A DNA stretch of 26,458 nucleotides, taken from contig BFEA01000813.1 in NCBI GenBank assembly GCA_003427395.1, positions 141,252 through 167,709 on the forward strand. The letters run 5' to 3'. Position numbers and translations under genes: made by a program. The stretch comes from Chara braunii. Its lineage: Eukaryota; Streptophyta; Charophyceae; Charales; Characeae. Position 1 is the first letter of the stretch; each line of letters starts with the position of its first letter. Below, piece after piece: positions 10,310 to 21,000 of the stretch. The notes under the pieces were generated by a model. The model searched no databases and had not been told where the DNA came from. It was given only the letters and a program-made list of their open reading frames with translations.

Positions 10310-11058
10310 ACTGAGAAGTCAGGAAGCTAGAGGGTAAGGGAGAGATGGTGGACTGGAGGAATAATAAGAAGAAGAGCTCTCTCCCTCTCTTTCTCTCTGT
10401 GCCAGGTACTAACCTGTGAAAGGTGGCACCTTGCTGCAGGTACACCGAAGACAAAGCTGGAGCGATGGCATCACTGGTAAGCTCCCAGGTAAGTCCCCTG
10501 GCCTCCGCCACTCTCCTCCCTCCTAGCAGCACCCAGCGCTGGAAGACTACTCCTATCGTCACCTACTACTGCTGCAGCATCTCCGGAGAGTGCCGCTGCT
10601 GAAAGCCCGAAGACTGATTGCCAACCTCCTAGGCGGACCAGCTATATATAGTGCTGGTCCGACTGGGCGGCTGTCCTCACCAATGCCGAACGGCGCCAGG
10701 GCCTGGCGCCCAAACGGCCTGGCAGCTAAAGTTGGCACCAATTCGAAATGGCCAAATTTGAAAAGGGCCTACTGTGGCCTGGGCGCCTACTGGGCCTCTA
10801 CCAAAAAGGCCTACCTACTGGGCCTACCAAGGCCAAACGACATGGGGCCTGAAAAGGGCCCCTTCCTATTCTGAACCGNCGCCTACTGGGCCTCTACCAA
10901 AAAGGCCTACCTACTGGGCCTACCAAGGCCAAACGACATGGGGCCTGAAAAGGGCCCCTTCCTATTCTGAACCGACACAGGGCCCGAAAGGCCCTTACCG
11001 AACCACTATCCTACCTGGTCAGGCCCTGCAGGGGGCCGTCTGGTACTCAGTATGCCAC

Positions 11059-11307
11059 AGAGGAGGAGCGGGAGGAGGAGGAGGAGCGGAGGAGCAGGAG
11101 GTGCAGGAGGAGGAGTGGGAGGAGGGGGAGGAGGAAGGGAAGGAGGAGCAGGAGGAGCAGGAGGAGGAGCGGGAGGAGGAGGAGGATCGGGAGGAGGAGC
11201 GGGAGGAGGAACAGGAGGAGGAGAAGGAACGGCGGCAAACGGGGAGGGGGAGTTAACGAACGTGCGCGAGGTGGGTAGGAAAAGCGGGAGGAGGGAAGGG
11301 AGGAGGG

Positions 11308-11308
<1 letters not shown>
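11059..11308. repeat. GGA-rich strand-asymmetric purine tract
   Basis: From 11059 to about 11232 the plus strand is almost entirely purine, built of GGAGGAG-type units with a few interspersed C or T. A looser purine-rich part runs on to 11308. Such tracts can form triplex or G-quadruplex structures. Open frames here on either strand (poly-Glu/Gly, poly-Pro/Leu) are composition artefacts. Confidence 0.85.
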
Positions 11309-11354
<46 letters not shown>

Positions 11355-11358
11355 ACTG

Positions 11359-11390
<32 letters not shown>
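11309..11390. repeat. Compound microsatellite (TC)n (AC)n (TCAA)8
   Basis: TC repeats occupy 11309-11330, AC repeats 11331-11356, and eight TCAA units 11359-11390. Confidence 0.95.
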
Positions 11391-11391
<1 letters not shown>

Positions 11392-12204
11392 TTGATCGAT
11401 TAATTGACTGATTAATTGGTTTGTTTTTGTTTTCTGTCTGGAAAATCCGGTGGGTGGAAGGTTGACGGGATGCTTGGGAGTGGGTTGATTGGTTGATTGG
11501 CTGATTAATTCGTTGATCGATTGAAAACACAAAAACGATCGGCCTGTCGGCGGGTGGGGAGTCGGGGCAATGCGGGCGGGAGGAAGTCGAGGGGGAAGAG
11601 AGGGGCAGGGAGGACAGAGGGTGGAAAGCCGGCGAGTTGCGTTCCCACTCTTTCTCCCGCCTCCCGCTTCCTCTCCCCCTCCTCCACCACCTTCTCTTTG
11701 CCCTCTTCCCCTCCCCCCCCCACTTGTATGAATGAAATAACTCAAAATTACCTGGGGCAGGTCAGTTCAACAATGATACCTCACAGCCGTTGTCTTTCCT
11801 TCCCCTCCCCTTCTCCCCCCCCAACCCCTCTTCCCCCAAAAAGGTACCCAGTACTGCTCACATTCAGATTCTTTTTCCAGAAGCAATTAACACCAGTCTT
11901 GCTCGGCACAATGGCCAGGGATCTTTCAAGGGGATCTCTTGAGTGGGTTCTCCGCCTCACCACATAAGACGAACACATGTCGGGAGTCAAGACACAACAG
12001 AATGCTCCCACCGGTGGCCGTGTGACTGCAAAAAATGTGCCTAAGACAAAACACGGACACGAATGAATCGGGGATTACATTTCAATTTTGAATTGTTACA
12101 CATTTTTTACAGTGACTTCACCTGATTTCAGATTACTACACCCATGAATGAGGGAAACCTAAGAAAGTATTAGAAACCTGAAAGAGAGAAACGAATATAC
12201 TGAC
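11391..12204. other. Intron of clpC, no gene seen
   Basis: AT-rich GATTGG/TTGATC-type repeats continue to about 11525. A purine-rich stretch (about 11571-11630) and then a pyrimidine-rich one (about 11645-11731) follow. No exon of clpC or other gene is recognised. The next exon expected after 12205 on the minus strand (the ...EDGRLTDSKGR segment of the family) is not seen here or anywhere to the left edge, so the intron is at least 12.2 kb. Confidence 0.6.
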
Positions 12205-12399
12205 CTGAAGCATCATGTTAAACACATCTGGATGGGCCTTTTCGATTTCGTCAAAGAGTACCACGGTATACGGCCTCCGGCGAACTGCTTCCGTCAGCTG
12301 CCCACCCTCAGTGTAGCCTACATATCCTGGAGGTGAACCGATGAGCTTCGAGACTGTATGTCTTTCCATGAATTCGCTCATGTCCAGTCTGACCATTGC
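12205..12399 (-). CDS. clpC: clpC exon with pore loop and Walker B of the second AAA+ domain
   Basis: This exon has 65 codons, beginning [20 protein letters not shown], with the GSPPGYVGY loop, [13 protein letters not shown] and the Walker [11 protein letters not shown], ending NMMLQ. The acceptor is CCAG at 12403-12400 and the donor GTCAGT begins at 12204. It joins the previous exon exactly between GSEE and AMVRLD, as expected for the family. The downstream exon is not in the window. Confidence 0.93.
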
Positions 12400-15026
12400 C
12401 TGGACGCGATCAGCAAAACCATGTATGCAATGAATAACCCATGCAGGTTAAGAACAAACCATCGTCATAAACAGCCAACAACCAAAATGCCAAAATGTTA
12501 TTTGGAGAAATTTGGACACTTTTTTGGACGGCGAAGGCCACGGCAGCTCTTTTTTCGCATAATGGAAGAATTGACTTGAAAAGTCAACAGTGTTTTCAAC
12601 TGTTTTGGCTTTAGTTCCATGTGTTGACATAAGACTGCTTGCACGGTTTGTTTGCAATTTGGTGCTCAGCGTGTAATCATATCATTTATACATGATTCTC
12701 CAATCATGTGCGTACTTGAACGCAAACTAATACTACGTAATTCATGTCCTTTCAAGAACTCTGACAGCAGAGCCTCTTGAGAACTCACGAGTTGTTCTCC
12801 AATAATTTCACCCGGAAACAATCCAAACTTTTGGACCGTAATATAATCATGACACTTGTTTCAAGTTGTTTGCAAATTACTCAAAAAAAGTTCACAGAAC
12901 ATGCATTGCCGCCTCCACGTCATTCCATTGAATTCCACGTCAATTATTTCAAAAAAAGAAAAAAACTCATACTGGCACAATTTTGGTGATGGCAACAAGG
13001 ATACAGCAGCTCCAGAATCTTTCGTGAAATTTCTCAGAGGCCAAAATCACAGACTGTGCGGCCTCCTTACTAACATTTCTTTCTTCGGCATTTCTCGTCA
13101 AACTGATACGAGAAACCCTGTCCTCAGATTCAGAATTCATTTAAAGAAAAGAGGGAAAATATAAAATTGAAAAAAACAAAACAACCCGCTTCAATTGGAA
13201 AGAGACAAAAATAGCAAGGGGATTATGTGCCCCGCCTAACCTCTGCACCGCATACTTATATGATTTGCACTGGCACCATGGGGGATTACCCCTTTATCCG
13301 TTCGAAGGAGATAGTATCGACCACATCACGTCTAATTATCTAATGATAGTAATGATCAGTTTATCCATTTGAAGGAGAGTTACCGCATCATGTGCAATGA
13401 TTAGTTTTATGAACTTTTGCGAAGCTTTATCCTTGCGAAGGGGAATTACTGCATCATGTATAATAATTATTATTCACCTTGTCCGTTCAAAGGAGAGTGG
13501 CTTCATGGGTGATAAATACCACTTTCATCCTTTTTCCATATCGGCAAGTCTATGTTATCCATTGATTCTATTCCCAGTAAACATGCACACACCGGTCAAC
13601 CTCTAAATTGGAAAAGGTGCGCGCACACACACTCACACACACGTACCTCCTCAGAGCCAAAGTAGTACGACGCAAGTGCCTTGGCAAGCTCTGATTTTCC
13701 TACACCTGTAGGCCCGGAGAAGATGAAACTCGCGATTGGCCGATTAGGATTTTTCAACCCTACTCTGGCACGCCTAATAGCTCGGCTTATCGCCTTCACT
13801 GCTTCGTCCTGCCCAATGACACGCTGGTGAAGTGTTGCCTCCATCTTGAGCAACCGGTCAGATTCATCCGTGGAAACCTGGTTGACAACAAGAAATCCAT
13901 TGCACATCACTCACCACACATCAAGCAACCAGATCAGTAAAGCTTGTGTTCCCTCACATTCGGAACCCGTTCCAGGTTAAACAAATGTTCTCAAATAAAC
14001 CTGTTACATGGTTATAATATATTCCCAGCCTCCCAGGTATGAAACGGTTTTCACCTCTCAGTAACAGATGCAGATCCCAGGGCTCGATCCCTAGACCTCA
14101 CCCTAACCATGTACAGTATCTGTGTAGACCCTGAGAGTTGAACCTGTGACCTGTGTATTCGTAGACAGTTGGTAGGTCTGTCATAGGTCTGTAGGTAGCA
14201 GGGGTTCGATCTGTAGACCTATAGAGTCGAAGTCTTAGCAAGTTCCAGAGGTCTAGCTGTAGTCCTTCTAGAAGGTCGGCAAGTGGGCAAGTGGCGGGGC
14301 AAGTGGTGGACTAAACTGCAGTGCAATTGCAGTACGACTGCGGTAGGTTAGCGGTGAGTCCACAGTCAGTCAGCGGTAAGGTCCAGTCAGTCCCAGTCCC
14401 GTCCAGCAAGTACCACGGGGGACTGTGAGCACCATGGGCCGATGGCAAAGGGCAGACCAACGAGTTCCGAAGTATAAATCAAGAGGCAGCGCCCAGCCTT
14501 TCATTCATTCCTGCGTGAACCATGCGGAAGCGCTGCCACAGCGACTTGTGCAAGGAGGTCTGCAGTGAGCCCGGAGGATGCAGTGGGCGAGAGAGAAGGA
14601 GCTTAGCATAGCGATACGGTAGAGGCAGCCATAGCTGCCATAGCTGTAGTTAGCGAGTAGTGTGTGTGTGTTGTGTGAGTGTTCAGAGTGACGCGTGTGG
14701 GATATCCAGGGTGATCCGGTGTGTGTGAACAGTGGGTTGTTTGGGCGCTGAGTCGCCATAGCCAATTGGAAGTGAACTCGTATCTGGATGTCATATCTCT
14801 GAGTTTTGAGTGGGCGCATGTCGCCAGTTTGCTGCGCTGCTGTTTACATACATGAAAAGTGTGAATGAGAACGAGTCTGATTGCATTGGTATCGGAGCTG
14901 GTACCCGCTATTCCATGCGCGCCGTCGTGTGCAGGGCCTGAAGCGCCATAGCAGAGGTGGCCGCCGAGGGGCACAGTCCGCCATAAGCGGACCTGAGGTT
15001 GGAGAAGCCGCCGCGCACCTGCAAGA

Positions 15027-15087
<61 letters not shown>

Positions 15088-18000
15088 NNNNNNNNNNNNN
15101 NNNNNNNNNNNNNNNNNNNNNNNNNNNNNNNNNNNNNNNNNNNNNNNNNNNNNNNNNNNNNNNNNNNNNNNNNNNNNNNNNNNNNNNNNNNNNNNNNNNN
15201 NNNNNNNNNNNNNNNNNNNNNNNNNNNNNNNNNNNNNNNNNNNNNNNNNNNNNNNNNNNNNNNNNNNNNNNNNNNNNNNNNNNNNNNNNNNNNNNNNNNN
15301 NNNNNNNNNNNNNNNNNNNNNNNNNNNNNNNNNNNNNNNNNNNNNNNNNNNNNNNNNNNNNNNNNNNNNNNNNNNNNNNNNNNNNNNNNNNNNNNNNNNN
15401 NNNNNNNNNNNNNNNNNNNNNNNNNNNAAAAAAAAAAAAAAGACAGCCGGGGTGCAAAGAGGCGAGGAAGGTGAAAGGGAGAAGAGGACTGGCGAGGAGA
15501 GGAGCTGGCAGCCATAGCTGACCGGAGGGTTGACCAAGAGGGTTGACCGGAGGTGTTGACCAGCGGTTACCAGAGTTGACCGAGGGCTATAGCAGCGTTG
15601 ACCGGCGTTGACCAAGGCTGTTGACCAAGACCGTTGACCACGAGTTGACCAAGCTGGAGTCGGTAACATCTCGCCAAGCCCTCAGCCTATCCCTCGCCCT
15701 ATGGATGTGCACACACCCCTTGGTACTTGTTGAGTCGAGTCTGTTTGTCTTTTCTTTCTGCATCGAGTCTCTTTTGTCCTAGGTGATAGTACTCTGTGGA
15801 TGAAGGATAGGGTCTTGTTGACCAAACCCACACGGGATGAGTAGGGCTAAAAGCCGTGTCTGACGACTCGACTCTCCCGGAGGACACGAACCCTCCCAAG
15901 ACCGGTACTGACCGGCGGGCTGCTCGGTGTGGCACGGTAGGCCTCGAAATCTGAGTTGTGGGCTGTACAACAGACCGTCTAAGTCTTGAGAGACCTGCTG
16001 ATCACGTCGTCCTGTCTGCAACGTTAAATAATTCCTGAGTTCGGGGGATCTCCTTAAATGCCTCCTGATCAGCAAAGGTCTAGTAGTGACCGCCGTAGTT
16101 AGGTCTAGGCTAGAGACCATAGTTGACAGGATCCCTGTCAGGATTCTGTGAGTCCTTAGATTGAGTCCGTAGGTCTGTCCGTCAGGGGTTGGAGTCCACG
16201 TGGTGAGGTTTGGAACCACTAACCCGGTTGTACACTTATCACCATGGTTGAGACCCGCACTGGGAAGGATACTAACCCCTACACTTAGGAGCAGCAAGAG
16301 AAAATGGCCGCCCTAGTGAGAGAGAACGAAGAGAGGAAGGAGCTCCATAAACAAGCGAAGCTAAAGGCTATCACAGAGGAGCAGGCGGCTAAGATGAAGA
16401 GGCTGGGGGAGGAGATGAAGAGGGTGCAACAGGAGGAGGAAGAGAGGAGAAAGGCTGCTGAAGAAGAAGCCGCAGCAGAAGAAGCAGAGGAGGAGAGGAA
16501 ACGAAAAGGAAAGGAAGCAGAGAGTAGTGGCACGATTAAAGAGGGATACAAATGCAGCGATGGAGAAAACGATAAGTGAGTGGGTTGCTAATTTATCATT
16601 GGGAGAAGACGAGGAGGCGGAAGTCTTACGTGACTTAGGATGAGAGGGATGCGCTAGCCAGTGAGCTAGCAGCAATGGGAGACCCTATGGAATGGCGAGA
16701 AAGGGAGGAGGAGCAAAAGTTGGCGTGGAAATTAAGGATGAAGAGGGAGAAGAAGAGGATGAGAGAGGAAGTGAACAAACTGACCGCAGAGGTGGCAAAG
16801 GTGCAGGAGTGTAGGAAGGAAGTGTTGGCCCAGCCAGCTGACAAGTGGGATAAGGTGCTGGGCTACCTAGAGGTGCTGAGCACCGCATGGATGGAGGAGC
16901 GCCAAGCTAGTTGGAGCCAAGAGGTAGCCCTGAGTGCCATGCGGCCGGGATTCAGAAACTTTGCGCGCGAGATCGTCACCCACATTGGGGGCGAAGTCAG
17001 GCAACTAAGGGACAACGTAGGGAAGTTTTGCGAGGGCGCCATTGAGGGTGCCAAAGCCATAGTCGTTGTAGAGGGCGAGGCCAGACCCTGTAAGGACCCG
17101 GTTAAGCTTAAGTTTCCAGACGCATACGCGGGAAAGAAGGAAGAGAACTTTGACAACTGGGAGGCCAGTGTCAATAGTTACATATACCTACAACACATCC
17201 TGACAGAGGAACAAGTCCTCGTGGCCTTCCAGGCCCTTAAGGATGAGGAGGCTAGTTTTGCCAGATCCCTTGCGCGCGCAGCCGGTTGTGAAAACAACCT
17301 GGTTGCCTATTCTAAGGTCACCCCCCTTCCTCAATTCTTTAAGCTCCTGAAGGAGCGATTCGCTGATCCAACGAGAGGCGTCAGGGCCTCTGATAAGTTA
17401 CAGACGATCCAGTCACGACAGTGGAGGAGTGCAAGAGCACTCAAGGGTACCATGGACGACTTGGTAGCTGTCCCAGACCATGGGGTCACTGAGACCCAGT
17501 TGGTCCAATTATTTTATCGTGCCATGCCGAAGGCCCTGCGTGGGCATTTCTTCGACAAATCTCAACAGGCCGGCATCACTTATGATGCATTGAGTAGAGA
17601 GGTATGAGTCGAAGTCCATACCAGCTGCCACCTTCTGGCATAAGGATTTGGACAAGGGAAAAAGGTGGAAAGGCCGTACCATCTCAGGCCAGGTGAGGGC
17701 CAAGGATCACATGATCCTTACTCTAGAGGAAGGTGGTACTGATGAGGTCCCATACAGTCAGATTGAGTGGGGCCTAGAGGAAGAGGACAGTGGCGTGGGA
17801 CAGGGGAGGTCTTATGTTGTTGTCGTGGTTGGAGGGAGGCCGCCAGTTAGAGGAGGAGGGCAGGGCCAAAGGGGCCAGGCCATGGGAGGTCGAGGACCGG
17901 GCGCACAGGGGGTTGGCGGACAGGGAAAACGCCAAGTGGGAGGTAGGGGTCAAGGTCCCCCGCCAAATCGCCAAGGTTCTAATCGGTCCCCCCAGCGACG

Positions 18001-21000
18001 AGGTGGAAGGGCACCTCAAGGAGGATGGCACCCAGGCTTGCCACAGGGCAGGCCATGGGAAGACTTGGGCTTGGACCAGCGCGTATGGCAAGAACGCGTG
18101 AACTTGGGTCAGTGCGTGTTTTGTGGTGACCCGGCCCACGTAATCAAATTTTGTCCACAGTATAGACAGGCCCGTTGGGCTGCCCAACAGTCAAAAGGCA
18201 GCCGCCAGTAGGGGTTGCAACTGCCCCTACTTCAAGGCCATGTGGAGAAGTGAGCGCACGCGAACAGGACACTCCCAACCCACATGAGCCTATGGCAGAG
18301 GTTGCAGGCCCGTGCCTAGCCAGCTGTCCATAGACCGCCTGTGTTAGCGTTTCTTTAGGCACGTCCCTCACAAGTGTGGCAGAAGAGTTAAAGGAGAGGA
18401 TGCCAGCCTGGGCCAAGATGAAGAAAGACAGTAAAGGTCAGCTGATCTTGGTAGATGTAGAAGTTTTCAGGAGTAGAGTAGGGGCCCTTATAGACTCAGG
18501 GGCCACCCGCAGCTATATTAGCCGTAGAGCGCCAAAAAAGTTAAGGCTAGGATTAAAAGTCCATAAATTGGCAGACCCCATAGTCAGTGTCCTCGCAGAC
18601 AACCGCACAATGCGTGTTGAGGACTACGTAGAGGGAGTCCAGGCGTACTTTCGCCTAGAGAAGGATGGGCAGGTGGAGAAAGTTCTCCATTCCTTGACTC
18701 TCCTCGTACAGGATGACCTTCCTTTCGATGTAGTGCTGGGAATGGATTGGGGAGAGGCAGCAGGGGCCACACTCCATTTGAGAGAGCATGAGTGTAGGGT
18801 CCCTAGTCCGTCAGGCGAGGTTAAGACTGCCCGCCTGTTTCATGTGTCGGGTGTAGATAACACCTTGGCACATTGTTGTCTCAGTGCTCCCGCGTTCGCG
18901 CGATTAGTGAAGAAGGGGCGATTAGAGGAACAGGTCTTTGTAGTTTATGTCAGTCCTGTCACTGAGGCTAAGAAAGAAGTGAGTTCCACAAATCCAACCA
19001 TAGCCAAGCTGCTGGAAGAGTTCAAAGACTTGACTGAGTCGCCGACGGGAGTAGTGCCGCGACCCATCCAGCACAGGATAGAGATAGAGCCTGGCAGTAG
19101 AACTCTTAAGGGAGCAATATACAGGATGTCCCCTAGAGAGTTAGAGGAGTTACGTAAGCAGTTAGACGAACTCCTCGAGGAAGGTTGGATCAGGCCCAGT
19201 TCGTCTCCTTTTGGAGCACAAGTCCTGTTTGTCCCAAAGAAGGAAGGAGAGCTGCGTATGTGTATAGACTATAGGGGTTTAAATGCGATTACCGTGAAGA
19301 GTGATGAGCCGCTGCCCAGGATAAACGATCTCCTAGATCGGGTGCAGGGTTGCAAGTATTTCTCCAAAATAGATCTTAAGTCCGGTTATCATCAGATAGA
19401 GGTCCATCCTGATGATCAGTACAAGACGGCCTTCCGGACTAGATATGGGCACTACGAGTTTATAGTAATGCCCTTTGGACTAACTAATGCGCCAACAACG
19501 TTTCAACGTTGTATGAATGACCTGTTTAGGCCATGGTTAGATAAGTCTGTAGTAGTTTACTTGGATGATATCTTAGTTTTTAGTAAGACCCTCCAGGAGC
19601 ACCAGGGTCATCTAAGGCAGGTCTTGGAGAAGTTGAGAGAGTCAAACTTCAAGATCAACGCGAAGAAGTGTGAGTGGGCCAAGACACAAGTCCTGTACTT
19701 GGGCCACGTATTAGACAGAGATGGCATTAAGTCAGAGGACAACAAGATAGCGGCAATTAGAGACTAGCCGACGCCTCGCACGCTGACAGAGTTGCGGTCG
19801 TTCCTAGGCCTAGCTAACTATTATAGAAAGTTCGTGAGGAACTTTTCTACTATCGCCGCTCCCCTGCGCAGATTGCTTAAGAAAGAGGCAATCTGGCAAT
19901 GGGACAAGGATTGTACATTTGCGCTCAAGAGATTAAAGTGCGCACTAATAGAGTACCCTGTCCTCAAAGTAGCAGATCCGTCCTTGCCATTTGTGGTCAC
20001 CACGGACGCAAGTCAGTATGGAATAGGCGCCGTGTTGCAGCAGGATGACGGCAATGGCTATGGACCCGTAGAGTTCATGTCCGCGAGGATGCCCTCAGAG
20101 AAGGTAGCCACCTCGACGTACGAGACAGAACTCTATGCTCTCAGGGAGACTCTAGAGCACTGGAAGCATTACCTGCTTGGGAGGCACTTCAAAGTGTATT
20201 CTGACCACGAGACCCTTAGGTGGTTAAAGACTCAGGCCAAGATGACACCTAAGTTGACTAGGTGGGCCGCAGAGATAGACCAATATGACTTTGAGCTTAA
20301 GCCAGTGAAGGGCAAGTACAAGGTAGTTGCGGACGCTCTGAGTAGGAGATCAGACTACTTTGGAGCCATAGTACACTATCTGGATATAGGGAGAGACCTG
20401 CAGGAGAAAGTGAAGCAAGCGTATGCGCAGGACCCTATCTATAGCGACCTCCTAAAGAGAGTTAGAGAGGCCCCAGAGACCAACCAGATTACCGCACTAC
20501 AGACGGGTTGCTGTTTGAGAAGACTAATGTGTTTGACCGCCTGTGCGTTCCCAACAGTGAAGAGATCCGCAGTTTGATCCTAGGGGAATGCCACGATACC
20601 AAGGGACATTTCGGTTGGCAGAAGACATTAGCCAATCTGATGCGTGCGTACACTTGGCCAGGGATGAAGAATGACTGCATAGAGTATGTCCGCAGTTGTA
20701 AGGTGTGCCAGAGAAATAAGACTACTACGCGCGCCCCCTTAGGTCTTCTCAGACCCTTGCCCATTCCCGATCAGCCAGGAGACTTAGTGTCCATAGACTT
20801 CATGGACACCCAAGTCAAGAGCAGACATGGTAAGAGCCAAGTCATGGTCATAGTTGACTGTTTTAGCAAGTATGCCGTTTTTGTTCCCTTGCCTGCAGAG
20901 GCACGTACGGACTTAGTTATACATAAGTTCTTTGACTTTTGTTCTTTGACTTTTGGGTTAGTGAGAATGGAATCCAATTGTCAACGATAGAGATAGTCGT

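Larger units (their letters stand above)
9598..10974. repeat. Large tandem duplication, about 630-650-bp unit, with a third partial copy
   Basis: Copy 1 runs from the CT tract at 9602 to about 10225. Copy 2 starts at the CT tract at 10227 and ends near 10878. After the tracts, both contain the same sequence beginning GATACTGAGAAGTCAGGAAGC, a GTGCCAGGTACTAACCTGTG segment and a run of GGCCTAC/GGGCCT motifs, with scattered differences. Matching positions are 647 nt apart. Positions 10880-10974 repeat 10784-10878 exactly across a single N at 10879, which looks like an unmerged assembly overlap rather than a biological third copy. Confidence 0.85.
9281..10977 (-). repeat. Probable 5' LTR of a minus-strand retrotransposon (1.7 kb)
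   Basis: On the minus strand the segment begins TGTCGG (at 10977) and ends GCGACA (at 9281). This gives TG...CA termini within a 5-bp inverted repeat TGTCG/CGACA, followed by a tRNA-iMet-like primer-binding site. A TATA-type sequence is present on this strand (the complement of CTATATATAG near 10643-10652). The LTR is enlarged by an internal tandem duplication and CT tracts. The internal region left of 9266 has no recognisable gag or pol, so the element is truncated or is a non-autonomous type. The ends are my inference because no second LTR copy is present. Confidence 0.45.
14899..16303 (+). other. Long untranslated leader of element 1
   Basis: About 1.4 kb between the primer-binding site and gag. 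It holds a GA microsatellite, the N gap, a short A run (15428-15440), a cluster of GTTGACC motifs, and a block (16000-16074) shared with the leader of element 2. No convincing ORF is present. Confidence 0.75.

Noticed and set aside
11006-11411. Glu/Gly-rich and Pro/Leu-rich ORFs of up to 160 codons
   Set aside because: They are translations of the GGA-rich tract; both strands are open because of composition.
12448-13164. Intronic ORFs between clpC exons
   Set aside because: They are short, AT-rich, lack motifs and lie inside an intron with clear splice borders.
14078-14215. tRNA-like B-box sequences (GGCTCGATCCC, GGTTCGATCT) in the element 1 LTR
   Set aside because: No matching A box or cloverleaf could be seen nearby. 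Short matches are expected by chance, although GGGTCGATCCC is kept in element 4.
14603-15669. Long ORFs on both strands spanning the N gap
   Set aside because: They exist only because N codons are not stops, and the flanks are GA repeat and leader sequence.
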